Positions 18,148-28,127 of a stretch of DNA of 64,000 nt are shown here, piece after piece. This stretch comes from Bacteroidia bacterium (lineage in GTDB: Bacteria; Bacteroidota; Bacteroidia; CAILMK01; JBBDIG01): assembly GCA_040880525.1 (NCBI GenBank), contig JBBDIG010000049.1, positions 20,530 through 84,529 on the forward strand, written 5' to 3'. The notes under the pieces are model-generated. The model was not told the origin of the DNA, did no database searches, and saw only the letters and a list, made by a program, of their open reading frames with translations. The position numbers and the translations under genes were made by a program. Numbering within the stretch: the first letter of the stretch is position 1; each line of letters starts with the position of its first letter.

Positions 18148-21100
18148 TCAGTGTTCCGCTTCTTCTGATGACTTAGTTCTGAAGAAAACTTTAAATACCG
18201 AGCCTTTTCCCAATTCACTCTCAACTTCTATTTCCCCTCCTGCATTTGTAATTATTCTTTTTGTCAAATACAAGCCTATTCCGCTTCCTTCAACATGATA
18301 ATGTCTTCGATTGAATTTTGTGAATATTTCACTGATTTTATCTTTGTCCAGCCCTAATCCGTTGTCCCTTACAGAAAGCATAATATATTCATTATACTTC
18401 TCAGTTTTTATCGTCACTTCAGGTGTACGGTCGGGCGACTGGTACTTTATTGCGTTGGTCAATAAATTTAACAGGATGCTCCTTAAATTCTTTTTAGAAA
18501 ATGGAATTTGTTGTTCTTTTAAATCAATGTTAATTGTTACATTGGCCTCCAGCAATTTATCCTTTATACTGGATTTCACTTCTTCCAGAACATCTGCTAC
18601 GGAGATATTATCATGCACATCAATATCACTTTCAATTTTGGTGATATCCGAAAGCTCGTTGATGGTATCTTTGAGTAATAAAACTGACAGATCAATTTTA
18701 CTTATTATCTCTTTATCCTCTTTATCCATATTGCCAGGTGATTTCTGTAAAAAGTCAACAAGTTTTTCTAAATTAGCCACCGGGCCTTTCAGGTCATGTG
18801 AAACTGTATAAATGAAATTGTTATGGTCTTCGTTTATTCTGGTTAACTTGTCCTGTACCCTTTTTATTTCGGTAATATCATTAAAGGTAATGATGGCTCC
18901 ATCATTTTTATTGTCCTTTTGTTTGATATAAGGTATGACCATCATCTGATACCATCTGCCGTCAGTGGTTTGTACCTCTTTTTCAATGGTGCTTGAACCT
19001 GCAATGACAGTATATATATCATCAACCATCGTTGAGAATCTTATGTTGGTTGAAATATCACTGAGCGGACGTCCGATGTCACTTTCTTTAAGGTTGATTT
19101 GCCGGATGGCAGAGGGTGTAAACTTCCTGACCACCAAATTTTTATCTACATAAAGTTGACCGTTGATGGTGCTTTTGAAGTAATTGTTTAAATCGTCATA
19201 CAATTCGCCAAGTTCTTTTATCTTTAACTGGTATTCGTTGTTTACGGTTTGCAACTCTTCATTTACTGATTGAAGTTCTTCATTAGTACTTTGCATTTCC
19301 TCATTGCTGGAAATAAGTTCCTCATTGTAGGAAGAAATATTATCACTTGAAACTTCCAGTGCGTCATAAGCTTCTTTGAGTTTGTTTTTGGTTTCTGCAA
19401 GTTCGTCCTTTAGGTCTTCGAGGTGGCGACTGGTATGTGCTTCTATACTGAAGACTTCTATATCCTTTTCAGCAATTTTCTTCGTCTTTTCTTCTTTGAA
19501 CAAAACGAGGAGAACAGTTTGTATCGCTGTATTATTGGGCAAGAAAGGTTTTACAAATAAGCTGACGGAATGCTTTGATCTATTTCTTTTGAACTTTACT
19601 GACTTTATCGCTGCCGCTTTTTTCTGTTTCACTGCTTTTCGCAAAGCGGTTGATGTGGCGATAGAAAGTTCTTCGGGCAACATTTCAAGCAGGTTGAAAT
19701 TAAATATTTTAGGAAGCAGGTATTTCTCGTAGTTCCCAAAAGTTTGTATAATCTCGAAATCGGCATTAACACATATTCCGGCTTCATAACCAGATTCTTC
19801 CAGCAGTGTATGATGGATGATTTCCGTAAGGTTATTTTTAATAATACTCTTTTGAGCAAGGGGGCTGTTTCTAAGTTTAACCAATTGTTGATCCGGGCCA
19901 GGGGTGCTATAGGTGGTGTCGCGTAAATTCCGGACTACTTCAATACTTTTATAGATTTTCCATTTCTTATCTATCTCTTTGAATGATTTCTTTACCTCTC
20001 CCAGGCTTTCGCTGGGGCCTAAAAACAGAAAGCCTCCCAAATTAAGGCAGAAATGAAGGGACGCAATAATTTTCTTTTGCAGGATAGGATTAATATAAAT
20101 GAGCAGATTGCGACAGCTTATCAGATCTATTTTACCATAGGGAGGCTGCTTTATAATGTCGTGGTCAGCAAAAATTATCATTTTCCTGATGTTGTCCTTT
20201 ACCTTGTATTTATTGTCTTCTTTAATAAAGAACTTATGGAGCCGCTCCTCAGAAACGTCATTTGCAATGCTTGCGGGGTATACGCCTTTGGAAGCATGCA
20301 GCAATGCCGGTTTATCAATATCACTGGCAAATATCTTTACATCAAGACTTTTCTTAAGCTCAGTAAGATGCTCCACGATGAGTATGGCGAGCGAATAGGC
20401 TTCCTCACCTGTAGCACATCCCACCACCCAGACTTTTAAAGTATCTACCAGCAATTTATTTTCAATAATTTCTGGAATTACCTCTTTCTTTAGTTTTTCA
20501 AAAGCTTCTTTATCTCTGAAGAACTTAGTGACGCTGATAAGAAAATCTTTTGCAAGAAGATCTATTTCAGAAGGATTGGCTTTTAAAAATTCGGTATAAT
20601 CCCCCAGCGTTGCTATCTTGTTGCGGGTCATTCTTATCACTATCCTTCTGATGATGGTAGGCCGCTTATAATCTGAAAAATCCAGGGGTGTGTTTTGCTG
20701 AATCAGTTCAAGGATATTGAGCAATTCAGCTTCATCGTTCTCGGAAATTGTGTGGCTAAAGTTGCTTTCTAATATATCCCGCTTTAGGTAGGCTATTATT
20801 TCGTCAGGAATACGTTCTGGGGGAAGCACAATGTCTACATTGCCCGATTCGATGGCGCTGTTGGGCATTCCATTGAATTTGGCGCTTTCCGGGTCCTGCA
20901 CAATTACGAATCCACCATTTCTTTTGATGGCGGCAATACCTTTGGTTCCGTCCGTCCCTGTACCCGAAAGGATGACGGCAATGCTTTTATCGCCCTGGTC
21001 TTCTGCCAAAGAATCAAAAAAGATATCTATGGCGGTGTTGGGTTGGGCGGTTCTGATATCGGTCAGCAACAACATTTTGTTCCTGATCGTCATGTTCTTT

Positions 21101-21366
21101 CCCCTAGGCATGAGGTATACATGGTTTGGCTCTACGTAGGTCTCGTTTTCGGCCACTGATATTTTCAGCTTGCTGTGCTGGGCAAGGAGTTCTGCCATAA
21201 AGCTCTTATGGTCAGGTGAGAGGTGCTGTATGATGACGTAAGCCACCCCATCTTCGGGTGTGTGGTCAAAAAGCAGGTGAATGGCTTCCATGCCTCCGGC
21301 TGAGGCGCCTATCGCTATTACATAAAGATCTTCAGGATCATGTCGCTCATTAATGTTCTGTGTCAT
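18148..21366 (-). CDS. CheB-CheR-PAS-histidine kinase hybrid
   Basis: This 1072-residue protein joins, in order, a CheB methylesterase domain without receiver (GASAGGMEAI with Ser, QHLSPDHKS with His, SGTGTDGTKG with Asp), a CheR methyltransferase (helical part, then VWVVGCATGEEAYSLAI), an Asn/Glu-rich coiled coil (about residues 660-720), a PAS domain and a histidine kinase (TVSHDLKGPV with phospho-acceptor His, NLLTNAIKY, DNGLGLDKD). Such hybrids are signalling proteins of uncertain output; no chemoreceptor, CheA or CheY gene is nearby and no receiver follows. Probably cytoplasmic. Confidence 0.92.
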   Translation of the reverse strand: MTQNINERHDPEDLYVIAIGASAGGMEAIHLLFDHTPEDGVAYVIIQHLSPDHKSFMAELLAQHSKLKISVAENETYVEPNHVYLMPRGKNMTIRNKMLLLTDIRTAQPNTAIDIFFDSLAEDQGDKSIAVILSGTGTDGTKGIAAIKRNGGFVIVQDPESAKFNGMPNSAIESGNVDIVLPPERIPDEIIAYLKRDILESNFSHTISENDEAELLNILELIQQNTPLDFSDYKRPTIIRRIVIRMTRNKIATLGDYTEFLKANPSEIDLLAKDFLISVTKFFRDKEAFEKLKKEVIPEIIENKLLVDTLKVWVVGCATGEEAYSLAILIVEHLTELKKSLDVKIFASDIDKPALLHASKGVYPASIANDVSEERLHKFFIKEDNKYKVKDNIRKMIIFADHDIIKQPPYGKIDLISCRNLLIYINPILQKKIIASLHFCLNLGGFLFLGPSESLGEVKKSFKEIDKKWKIYKSIEVVRNLRDTTYSTPGPDQQLVKLRNSPLAQKSIIKNNLTEIIHHTLLEESGYEAGICVNADFEIIQTFGNYEKYLLPKIFNFNLLEMLPEELSIATSTALRKAVKQKKAAAIKSVKFKRNRSKHSVSLFVKPFLPNNTAIQTVLLVLFKEEKTKKIAEKDIEVFSIEAHTSRHLEDLKDELAETKNKLKEAYDALEVSSDNISSYNEELISSNEEMQSTNEELQSVNEELQTVNNEYQLKIKELGELYDDLNNYFKSTINGQLYVDKNLVVRKFTPSAIRQINLKESDIGRPLSDISTNIRFSTMVDDIYTVIAGSSTIEKEVQTTDGRWYQMMVIPYIKQKDNKNDGAIITFNDITEIKRVQDKLTRINEDHNNFIYTVSHDLKGPVANLEKLVDFLQKSPGNMDKEDKEIISKIDLSVLLLKDTINELSDITKIESDIDVHDNISVADVLEEVKSSIKDKLLEANVTINIDLKEQQIPFSKKNLRSILLNLLTNAIKYQSPDRTPEVTIKTEKYNEYIMLSVRDNGLGLDKDKISEIFTKFNRRHYHVEGSGIGLYLTKRIITNAGGEIEVESELGKGSVFKVFFRTKSSEEAEH

Positions 21367-21632
21367 TTAGGAGGGGTTATTGTGACCCGGTCATCTGATA
21401 GGACGGACTTGGATGTAACTCCTTCAAAATTATGAAAAATAGCTTTGGTCGCTGTCAGAAGCGAATGAGGACATCAATAGAACAGGAACGCAAATCAGAG
21501 GGATTGAACGGATGTTACGCAAAAAAATCCGTAAGTCTCTGTCCAATCAGTTAATCCTCGTGCCCATCTTCCAGTCACTTCTCAATCCGGAAGAAGAATG
21601 TCGTCAACGATTCCAAATAATCAGAAAGCTGC
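21367..21632. other. Intergenic region between divergent CheB/CheR and rpmH genes
   Basis: I find no convincing ORF, RNA or repeat here. A TAGCTTTG occurs near 21439 on the plus strand but has no gene directly after it. Confidence 0.5.
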
Positions 21633-21640
21633 TATCTTTG
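21633..21640 (+). promoter_or_regulatory. -7 promoter element of rpmH-rnpA-yidD
   Basis: TATCTTTG matches TANNTTTG and lies 37 bases before the rpmH ATG. Confidence 0.6.
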
Positions 21641-21677
21641 CACTCCTTTTTTCGGCAGGTATAAATTAAGCAGAACA

Positions 21678-21836
21678 ATGAAAAGAACATTTCAACCCAG
21701 TGTCAGGAAAAGAAAGAACAAGCACGGCTTCCGCGAACGCATGAAGTCGAGAAATGGCCGTACCGTCCTGAAGAACAGGCGGAGAAAGGGTCGTAAGAAG
21801 CTTTCTGTTTCCTCGGAATACAGGCCGAAGCGATAA
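21678..21836 (+). CDS. rpmH: 50S ribosomal protein L34
   Basis: The 52-residue reading frame begins [20 protein letters not shown] and contains [20 protein letters not shown], the diagnostic L34 sequence. It is very basic and sits inside 23S rRNA. It lies 13 bases before rnpA, the conserved rpmH-rnpA-yidD order. It is too short to be listed by most ORF cut-offs but is unmistakable. Confidence 0.97.
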   Translation: MKRTFQPSVRKRKNKHGFRERMKSRNGRTVLKNRRRKGRKKLSVSSEYRPKR

Positions 21837-21849
21837 GCCTTCTGCTCTT

Positions 21850-22242
21850 ATGAATGCCGTTCGCCATACTTTCAGCAAGGAGGAGCGGCTGTGCAGCAAT
21901 AAGATCATTGAGCGGCTGCTTGACCGGCAGCAAAACTCTTCCGTTTTCATTTTTCCAATCTTATTTGCGTGGATCGAAACTCCGCTTCCCGGCCGGTTCC
22001 CGACTCAGGTCCTGATCTCCGTGCCCCGGAGGCGATTCAGAAAGGCGCACGACCGAAACCTGCTGAAGCGCAGGCTGCGTGAGGCATACCGCCTGCACAA
22101 GCACCAGCTATATGACTTCCTCCGAAACCGCCAGATGCAGGTGGCTTTGCTTGTAATGTACAACAGCAATGAGCTGCATGATTATTCCTTTATCGAGGAA
22201 AAGCTAATATCAGCCTTTGAAAAATTTCAGCACAAAGTTTAA
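21850..22242 (+). CDS. rnpA: Ribonuclease P protein component
   Basis: The 130-residue protein carries the RNase P signature with conserved basic helix [20 protein letters not shown] (RNR-like motif) in its middle. It binds the RNase P RNA and helps in 5' processing of tRNA precursors. It lies between rpmH and yidD, and its 3' end overlaps yidD by 26 bases. Confidence 0.93.
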   Translation: MNAVRHTFSKEERLCSNKIIERLLDRQQNSSVFIFPILFAWIETPLPGRFPTQVLISVPRRRFRKAHDRNLLKRRLREAYRLHKHQLYDFLRNRQMQVALLVMYNSNELHDYSFIEEKLISAFEKFQHKV

Positions 22243-22459
22243 GCAGGCCGCCTCTTACCCTTTCATCCTGCTGATCCGTTTCTACCAGGCCGGCATCTCT
22301 CCTTATTTACCGAACTCCTGCCGCTATACCCCAACCTGCTCTCAGTACAGCCTTGAGGCCATCAAAAAATATGGCCCGCTGAAAGGCATCTATATTGCAA
22401 TAAAGCGAATTGGGCGCTGTCATCCCTGGGGCGGCAGCGGCTACGATCCCGTTCCTTAA
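22217..22459 (+). CDS. yidD: Membrane protein insertion efficiency factor YidD
   Basis: An 80-residue protein has the YidD pattern: an amphipathic helix [16 protein letters not shown], the cysteine region [15 protein letters not shown] and the C-terminal [14 protein letters not shown]. YidD assists YidC/SecY in membrane protein insertion. The start overlaps the end of rnpA by 26 bases in another frame. yidC itself is not adjacent here. Confidence 0.95.
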   Translation: MKNFSTKFKQAASYPFILLIRFYQAGISPYLPNSCRYTPTCSQYSLEAIKKYGPLKGIYIAIKRIGRCHPWGGSGYDPVP

Positions 22460-22571
22460 ATTTTTCTACCAATAATTAAGTCGCTTTCCAGGTCGTTCTG
22501 AAGTGGATCTTTATATTATTCTGCTTCTCCACGTCCGGTACCGGCCATTTTTAAAGTCAGACATAAATTTT

Positions 22572-24242
22572 ATGAAAAACAGAATTAAAAGCATTTCCCG
22601 CAAATGGATCCTTCCGGTATTTATTGCACTCACCTTTGTAGGCGGTGCAGGCTATACGGCTGATAATTACTTTGAAGTATCTAAAAATCTTGACATTTTC
22701 GCCAGCCTTATTAAGGAGGTCAATACCTATTATGTAGATGAGGTAGATGCTTCTGATCTGGTGCGTACCGGCATTGACGCTATGCTGAAGACGCTGGACC
22801 CTTATACCAATTATATCTCTGAATCAGAAATAGAGGATTACCGCTTTATGACCACAGGCGAGTATGGCGGCATTGGCGCGGTGATCTCTACGGCCGGTAA
22901 GGATGTGCTGATCGTGGAACCCTATGATGGCTATTCTGCCGTAAAAGCCGGCCTGAGAGCCGGGGATAAAATCCTGGAGATTGACGGCAAGGATATGACG
23001 GGAAAAAACACACAGGAAGTAAGTGCCCTCCTGAAGGGACAGCCAGGCACTGTGCTGGAGTTAAAAATATTAAGGCCGGGCAATGACGAGCCTTTTATCA
23101 GCAAAGTGACCCGTGAAGAAATTAAGCTAAATAATGTCCCGTATTATGGAATGGTGAATGAGCAGGTGGGCTACATCCAGTTTCGGTCATTCCGGCAAAA
23201 TGCTGCGAAAGAAGTGAAGTCGGCCCTGTCAGAGCTAAAGAAAAATCCGGGTTTGGAAAGCATTATCCTTGATGTAAGGGGAAACCCGGGGGGATTGCTG
23301 AATGAAGCAGTAAACACGGTAAACCTTTTCATTCCGAAAGGAAAAAGCGTAGTAAGCACAAAAGGACGGATCAAAGAATGGGTGAAGGATTATAAAACAA
23401 TGTACAGCCCGGTGGATACCGATATTCCGTTGATCGTACTCACAAATGGTACCTCCGCCTCAGCTTCTGAAATTGTTTCAGGCGCTGTCCAGGATCATGA
23501 CCGCGGCATTATCATAGGCCAGCAGACTTATGGGAAAGGCTTAGTGCAGACCACTCGCCCTCTTTCTTATAATGCCCAGTTAAAAATAACCACAGCGAAA
23601 TATTATATCCCGAGTGGAAGATGCATTCAACGGATTGACTATTCCAGCCGGGATGGATTGGGAAAGGCCGGAAAAATTCCTGATTCATTAATTACTGAAT
23701 ACAAAACGCTTGGTGGCCGCTCAGTCTATGATGGTTGCGGCATTACCCCTGATATTGAAACAGATGTTACACAACATGCGGAAATAACCAAAACGCTGCT
23801 GAACAAAAGGTACATTTTTGATTTCGCCACCAAATATCGGAATACGCATGATTCAATTCCACCGGTAAAAGATTTCCAACTCACTTTGCAGGACTTTGAG
23901 GACTTCATAGCTTTTATCAGCGATAAGGATTATCAGTATGAAACAAACACCGAGAAGGCCCTTGAAAAACTGAAGGAGAGTGCTGAAACGGAAAAATATT
24001 ATGAAGCTATTAGTAGCGATTATGAAAGCATGCTGCAAAAATTAAAGCATGATAAAGAAGAAGATTTGCGCAAGCATCAGGAAGAGGTGATCGCCCTGCT
24101 GGAAGAGGAGATCGTAAGCCGTTACTATTATCGCAATGGGCGGATCCAGGTTTCTCTGCGCACCGATACGGATGTGCGGGAGGCATTGGAAGTATTTGAA
24201 AATCCACAGGAATTTAAAGGAATTCTCACGCTGGCTGAATAA
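22572..24242 (+). CDS. C-terminal processing peptidase (S41 family)
   Basis: This is a 556-residue protein with an N-terminal membrane anchor/signal (WILPVFIALTFVGGAGYTA), a PDZ domain (YGGIGAVIS to VLELKILRPG, about residues 95-180) and an S41 catalytic domain. The Ser is in NGTSASASEIVSGA and the Lys in TYGKGLVQT. A charged helical tail follows. Such proteases trim periplasmic proteins. I use the ATG at 22572 because the upstream frame adds no signal-like sequence. It lies 8 bases ahead of the TauE/SafE gene. Confidence 0.93.
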   Translation: MKNRIKSISRKWILPVFIALTFVGGAGYTADNYFEVSKNLDIFASLIKEVNTYYVDEVDASDLVRTGIDAMLKTLDPYTNYISESEIEDYRFMTTGEYGGIGAVISTAGKDVLIVEPYDGYSAVKAGLRAGDKILEIDGKDMTGKNTQEVSALLKGQPGTVLELKILRPGNDEPFISKVTREEIKLNNVPYYGMVNEQVGYIQFRSFRQNAAKEVKSALSELKKNPGLESIILDVRGNPGGLLNEAVNTVNLFIPKGKSVVSTKGRIKEWVKDYKTMYSPVDTDIPLIVLTNGTSASASEIVSGAVQDHDRGIIIGQQTYGKGLVQTTRPLSYNAQLKITTAKYYIPSGRCIQRIDYSSRDGLGKAGKIPDSLITEYKTLGGRSVYDGCGITPDIETDVTQHAEITKTLLNKRYIFDFATKYRNTHDSIPPVKDFQLTLQDFEDFIAFISDKDYQYETNTEKALEKLKESAETEKYYEAISSDYESMLQKLKHDKEEDLRKHQEEVIALLEEEIVSRYYYRNGRIQVSLRTDTDVREALEVFENPQEFKGILTLAE

Positions 24243-24250
24243 GCTTATAA

Positions 24251-25090
24251 GTGCTTGATATTGTTGATATTCTGCTGCTTCTTGCAGCAGGCTGTGCGGG
24301 TGGTTTTTTAGCCGGGCTTTTAGGAATTGGTGGTGGAGTCATCTTCGTGGTTGTGATCAGTTATTTTCTTTTGCCTTATGAAATGGATCCGCACGAAGCG
24401 GTAAAATTTACGCTGGCCAACTCTCTGTTCGCCACTTTTTTTGCCGGCCTTTCCGGTACGATAAAGCAGATCCAGATTAAGAATTTTCATTTGCGGCAAA
24501 TACTGCTCACGGCATTGCCGGGCGTAATCTCATCTCTTATTATTTCCTTTACTATTATTCATTTCCAGTGGTATTCCAAAGAAAAGTATGGGGTCTTCTT
24601 TATGGTGATCCTGATCCTTTTTGCATACCGGATGCTGTTCACCAAGCGCAAGCCGGAAAAAACCGATTTGGTGGTTAGTGACATCAGCAATAACAAATAC
24701 ATGGGTACAGGCCTGGTAAGCGGTATAATTTCCGCCCTCACCGGCCTGGGCGGGGGAATCCTGATCATTCCGGTACTGCATTCATTTATGCGGTTGGACA
24801 TCAGGAAGGCGGCTTCTATTTCCCTGGGGATCATTCCGATTTTTGCATTTGCTAACAGCCTCGTTTATATGCTTTCCGATCATAATGCTGTCATCAGTAT
24901 TCCCCTGAGTTTAGGCTATATCATCTTCCCGGTTGTACTGCCTTTGGTAATAGGCGTGATTATATTTGCACCGCTTGGCGTAAGGCTGGCATATCATCTT
25001 CCTCAGAAATGGATCAGGGCCTTTTTTGGGACGCTCATTTTGATCCTCTGTTTTAAAATGATCTATGAAAACTTCATCAATTATGCGTAA
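24251..25090 (+). CDS. TauE/SafE family (sulfite exporter-like) membrane protein
   Basis: This 279-residue integral membrane protein has about eight transmembrane segments in two repeats. Each repeat carries the family's glycine motif: GGFLAGLLGIGGGVIFV near the N-terminus and SGIISALTGLGGGILIIPV near the middle. TauE/SafE proteins move sulfite, sulfoacetate or other organic anions; the substrate here is unknown. The start is GTG at 24251, 8 bases after the S41 stop. Its 3' end overlaps the M28 peptidase gene by 26 bases if that starts at 25065. Confidence 0.87.
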   Translation: MLDIVDILLLLAAGCAGGFLAGLLGIGGGVIFVVVISYFLLPYEMDPHEAVKFTLANSLFATFFAGLSGTIKQIQIKNFHLRQILLTALPGVISSLIISFTIIHFQWYSKEKYGVFFMVILILFAYRMLFTKRKPEKTDLVVSDISNNKYMGTGLVSGIISALTGLGGGILIIPVLHSFMRLDIRKAASISLGIIPIFAFANSLVYMLSDHNAVISIPLSLGYIIFPVVLPLVIGVIIFAPLGVRLAYHLPQKWIRAFFGTLILILCFKMIYENFINYA

Positions 25091-26729
25091 CCTGTTTTTA
25101 CTGGTTTTAATTCTTATCACTTCAGCTCCATTTCTTTCTGCTCAAACATCTGATACGGCCGGCTCCGCTATGCGGTTATACAATCACGTCAGTATTCTGG
25201 CCTCTGATGAATTTGGTGGCCGGCTTACCGGTACTAAATATGAGAAGAAGGCTTCCGGATATATCAGCAATTACTATAAAGAATATGGACTGGAACCTTT
25301 GGGAAATAATAAGAATTACCTTCAGGCATTCGCATTTACCCCGGCCATTGAATTGGGAAAAAAGAATTCATTTAAAATTGAAAAGAACAAATATCCTGTT
25401 AATGAAAAATGGTACCCTGTGCCAGTTTCTTCGAGTGGAAAGGTGGAAGGAACGGTGGTCAATGAAACAGCCGGCATATCAGAATCGGGAAGCCAGGCAG
25501 GTAATATCCTGCTTCTCAATCTTGCAATTCCTGCTGATGCTGATCCGCATGACCCCTCCATCGGCTGGCGCAGCAGGCTTGATGCAGCCGCCAAAACGGA
25601 ACCTGCAGCGGTGGTTCTCTATAATGCGCCAAACGATATTTCGCTGGATGGAATGCGCGGCATTTCCAACCTGCAGCCATACAAGTTTCTGGTGGTGCAT
25701 GTGGGGGAGGAAATTGCTACGGAGTTGCAGAGAGATGAAAGTGCAGCCTCAAGCGTAAAAATCTCGGTGGACCTGAAAAAGCCTGAAAAGACGGGACACA
25801 ATGTGATTGGTTATATTGATAATAATGCTTCATCTACAATTGTAATCGGAGCGCATTATGATCATTTGGGTATGGGAGAATATGGAAGTTCCCTGAGCGC
25901 TGCAACGGGCGAAATACATAACGGAGCTGACGACAATGCCAGCGGGACAGCCGTTTTGCTGGAGCTGGCCATGCAGGTAAAGAAGGCCAGCCTGTCCAAC
26001 CATAATTACCTTTTCCTGGCTTTTTCCGGTGAAGAACTAGGACTGCTTGGCTCCAACTATTTTACGCGCCATTTGCCGGAGGAGCTGCCTAAAATGATGG
26101 CGATGCTGAACATGGATATGGTAGGGCGACTGAACCCGCAATCGCAGGAACTTGGGATAAATGGCACCGGCACCTCACCCGTATGGGATTCGCTGTTGAA
26201 CATTATTAGAGTGGGGAATATCCGGGAAAAGACGACCTCTTCAGGAATGGGATCTTCTGACCATACCTCATTTTATCTCAAGGAAATCCCGGCAATTCAT
26301 TTCTTTACGGGTGTCCATTCTGATTATCACAAACCTTCAGATGATGTCGAAAAGCTGAATATCACAGGAATGGCAGCCGTATCTCAATATATTTTTGAAA
26401 TGATCCTGCACCTCGAAAAACTGGATCAGATGGAATTCATCAAAACCAAGAATGATGGCAGCACAGTGCCCCGCTTCAAAGTAACACTGGGAATAATGCC
26501 TGATTATTTTTATGACAAAGGCGGTTTGCGCGTAGAAGGAGTTTCAGAAGGGAAACCTGCTTCAGAGGCAGGAATGAAGGATGGCGATATCATCCTTCAA
26601 ATGGGCGATGTTCCGGTTCGGGATATAATGAGCTACATGCAGGCACTGTCGCATTTCTCGAAAGGAGACGAGGTTGAGGTGCTGGTAAAGCGAAAAGAGG
26701 AAACCCGGAAGCTGAAGGTAAAATTTTAG
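25065..26729 (+). CDS. M28 family metallopeptidase with PDZ domain
   Basis: The 554-residue exported enzyme has a signal peptide (LFLLVLILITSAPFLSAQ) and a PA-like insert (about residues 115-235). The M28 zinc domain has ligands His264 (GAHYDHLG), Asp289 (NGADDNASG), catalytic Glu and Glu ligand (SGEELGLLG), Asp351 (NMDMVGR) and a His in FTGVHSDYH. A C-terminal PDZ domain (about 465-554) has the GLRVEGVSEGKPASEAGM motif. It is probably a periplasmic aminopeptidase. The start could also be ATG 25083, which fits the signal peptide better. Confidence 0.92.
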   Translation: MKTSSIMRNLFLLVLILITSAPFLSAQTSDTAGSAMRLYNHVSILASDEFGGRLTGTKYEKKASGYISNYYKEYGLEPLGNNKNYLQAFAFTPAIELGKKNSFKIEKNKYPVNEKWYPVPVSSSGKVEGTVVNETAGISESGSQAGNILLLNLAIPADADPHDPSIGWRSRLDAAAKTEPAAVVLYNAPNDISLDGMRGISNLQPYKFLVVHVGEEIATELQRDESAASSVKISVDLKKPEKTGHNVIGYIDNNASSTIVIGAHYDHLGMGEYGSSLSAATGEIHNGADDNASGTAVLLELAMQVKKASLSNHNYLFLAFSGEELGLLGSNYFTRHLPEELPKMMAMLNMDMVGRLNPQSQELGINGTGTSPVWDSLLNIIRVGNIREKTTSSGMGSSDHTSFYLKEIPAIHFFTGVHSDYHKPSDDVEKLNITGMAAVSQYIFEMILHLEKLDQMEFIKTKNDGSTVPRFKVTLGIMPDYFYDKGGLRVEGVSEGKPASEAGMKDGDIILQMGDVPVRDIMSYMQALSHFSKGDEVEVLVKRKEETRKLKVKF

Positions 26730-26730
26730 G

Positions 26731-27435
26731 GTGGCTACAATCCTGCACATTGAAACGGCTACTGATGTCTGTTCGGTAGCCATTTCAACGGATGGTACCG
26801 TTGAAGGTGCAAAAACAGGTGAGGAGCCGCGAATGCATTCCACCCATCTTACGCTGTTTATCCAGAAACTGATGCAGGAGATAGACATGAAACCTGCGAC
26901 CCTCTCAGCGGTTTCCGTGAGCCAGGGGCCAGGGTCATACACCGGTTTGAGAATCGGGACATCTGTCGCTAAAGGGCTTGCATTTTCACTAAATATACCG
27001 CTCATTTCGGTGCCTACATTGCTGGCCTTCTCGGCTGCTGCTGCGACCCGTTACCCAGAGGTTCCCTTACTCTGTCCCATGATTGACGCAAGGCGCATGG
27101 AAATCTATTACGCCATTTTTGATCAGGCTTTAAATCCACTGCAAAAAACGGCTGCCGAAATAATTGATCAGCATTCCTTTGAAAAACTACTGGTAGAAAA
27201 GCAGGTATTGTTTTTTGGAGATGGGATGATGAAGTGCAGAGATATTCTGGAGAAACACGGGAGCGCAAAATTTTGGGATGATTTCTCTCCGCAGGCCGGA
27301 TACCAGGCCGGGCTTGCATATCAAAAGTTCAGGCGGCAGGAGTTTGAGAACATTGCCGATTTTGAACCATTTTACCTAAAAGATTTTGTGGCTAATAATT
27401 TTTCTAAAAAGTGGCAGAAGGTATTGAGAGGCTGA
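26731..27435 (+). CDS. tsaB: tRNA threonylcarbamoyladenosine biosynthesis protein TsaB
   Basis: The 234-residue ASKHA-fold protein has ETATDVCSVAIS near the N-terminus and the TsaB signature QGPGSYTGLRIGTSVAKGLA. TsaB is the non-catalytic partner of TsaD in forming t6A37 of tRNAs reading ANN codons. The GTG start comes 1 base after the M28 stop, so the two are translationally coupled. Confidence 0.94.
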   Translation: MATILHIETATDVCSVAISTDGTVEGAKTGEEPRMHSTHLTLFIQKLMQEIDMKPATLSAVSVSQGPGSYTGLRIGTSVAKGLAFSLNIPLISVPTLLAFSAAAATRYPEVPLLCPMIDARRMEIYYAIFDQALNPLQKTAAEIIDQHSFEKLLVEKQVLFFGDGMMKCRDILEKHGSAKFWDDFSPQAGYQAGLAYQKFRRQEFENIADFEPFYLKDFVANNFSKKWQKVLRG

Positions 27436-27450
27436 TAATTTAATTTTAAG

Positions 27451-28098
27451 ATGATGGAATTAAAATTTTTGGAAATACAGGAATTTAAAAAACTGAAAGA
27501 ACAGGGGTTGACCGTCCTGGATATCCGGTCACCCCGGCAGTTTGCGGAGGGGCTGGTTCCGGGTTCCATCAATATAGCGAGGAATGAACTGTTTGGAAAG
27601 CTGATGCGCAGGCTGCTGCTCGAAGACCAGGCGCTGCTGATCGTAGCGGAGCCGGGCAGCGAAGAGGTACTTTTTAAAGAACTGCAAACGCTTGGATTTG
27701 AAGAAGTGAAGGGATTTCTGAAAGGCGGATTTGAGGCATGGCAGGCTGCCGGGGAGCCAATTGATGTTGTGATTGCTACGGATACCGAGGAATTGCTCAT
27801 AGATCGCAGATTTGGGCAGCCTGTGATTTTAGATCTGCGTCCTGAAAATGAATTTCAGGGGGAGCACCTGGCCGGCAGCAGAAATATTTCGCTGGAAGAG
27901 ATGCTTCAGGAAGTGGATGATTATGCTTCCAACAAAACCTATTACGTGCTTTCTCGTCCTTCGTCAGAAGCGATGACCGCCATTTCCTACCTTAAACTGG
28001 AAGGCAAACACAATTTTTATTATTTAAATGAAGGATTTGAGGCATTAAAAGATGCCGGTGCAGATATGGTAATGCCTGGAAAAAAGAAACCGGGTTGA
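27451..28098 (+). CDS. Tandem rhodanese-like protein lacking any cysteine
   Basis: The 215 residues form two rhodanese-like domains: VLDIRSPRQFAEG to GGFEAWQAAGE (about 19-102), then ILDLRPENEFQGEHLAGSRN to FEALKDAGA (about 125-205). The catalytic Cys loop is replaced by EPGSEE in the first and RPSSEA in the second. The protein contains no Cys at all, so it cannot form a persulfide. It resembles the C-terminal part of MBL-fold/rhodanese proteins without the MBL domain. It lies 15 bases after tsaB and ends in a small inverted repeat (28090-28111). Confidence 0.85.
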   Translation: MMELKFLEIQEFKKLKEQGLTVLDIRSPRQFAEGLVPGSINIARNELFGKLMRRLLLEDQALLIVAEPGSEEVLFKELQTLGFEEVKGFLKGGFEAWQAAGEPIDVVIATDTEELLIDRRFGQPVILDLRPENEFQGEHLAGSRNISLEEMLQEVDDYASNKTYYVLSRPSSEAMTAISYLKLEGKHNFYYLNEGFEALKDAGADMVMPGKKKPG

Positions 28099-28127
28099 CG
28101 TTGAAACCCGGATGCCAGAATCCCTGA

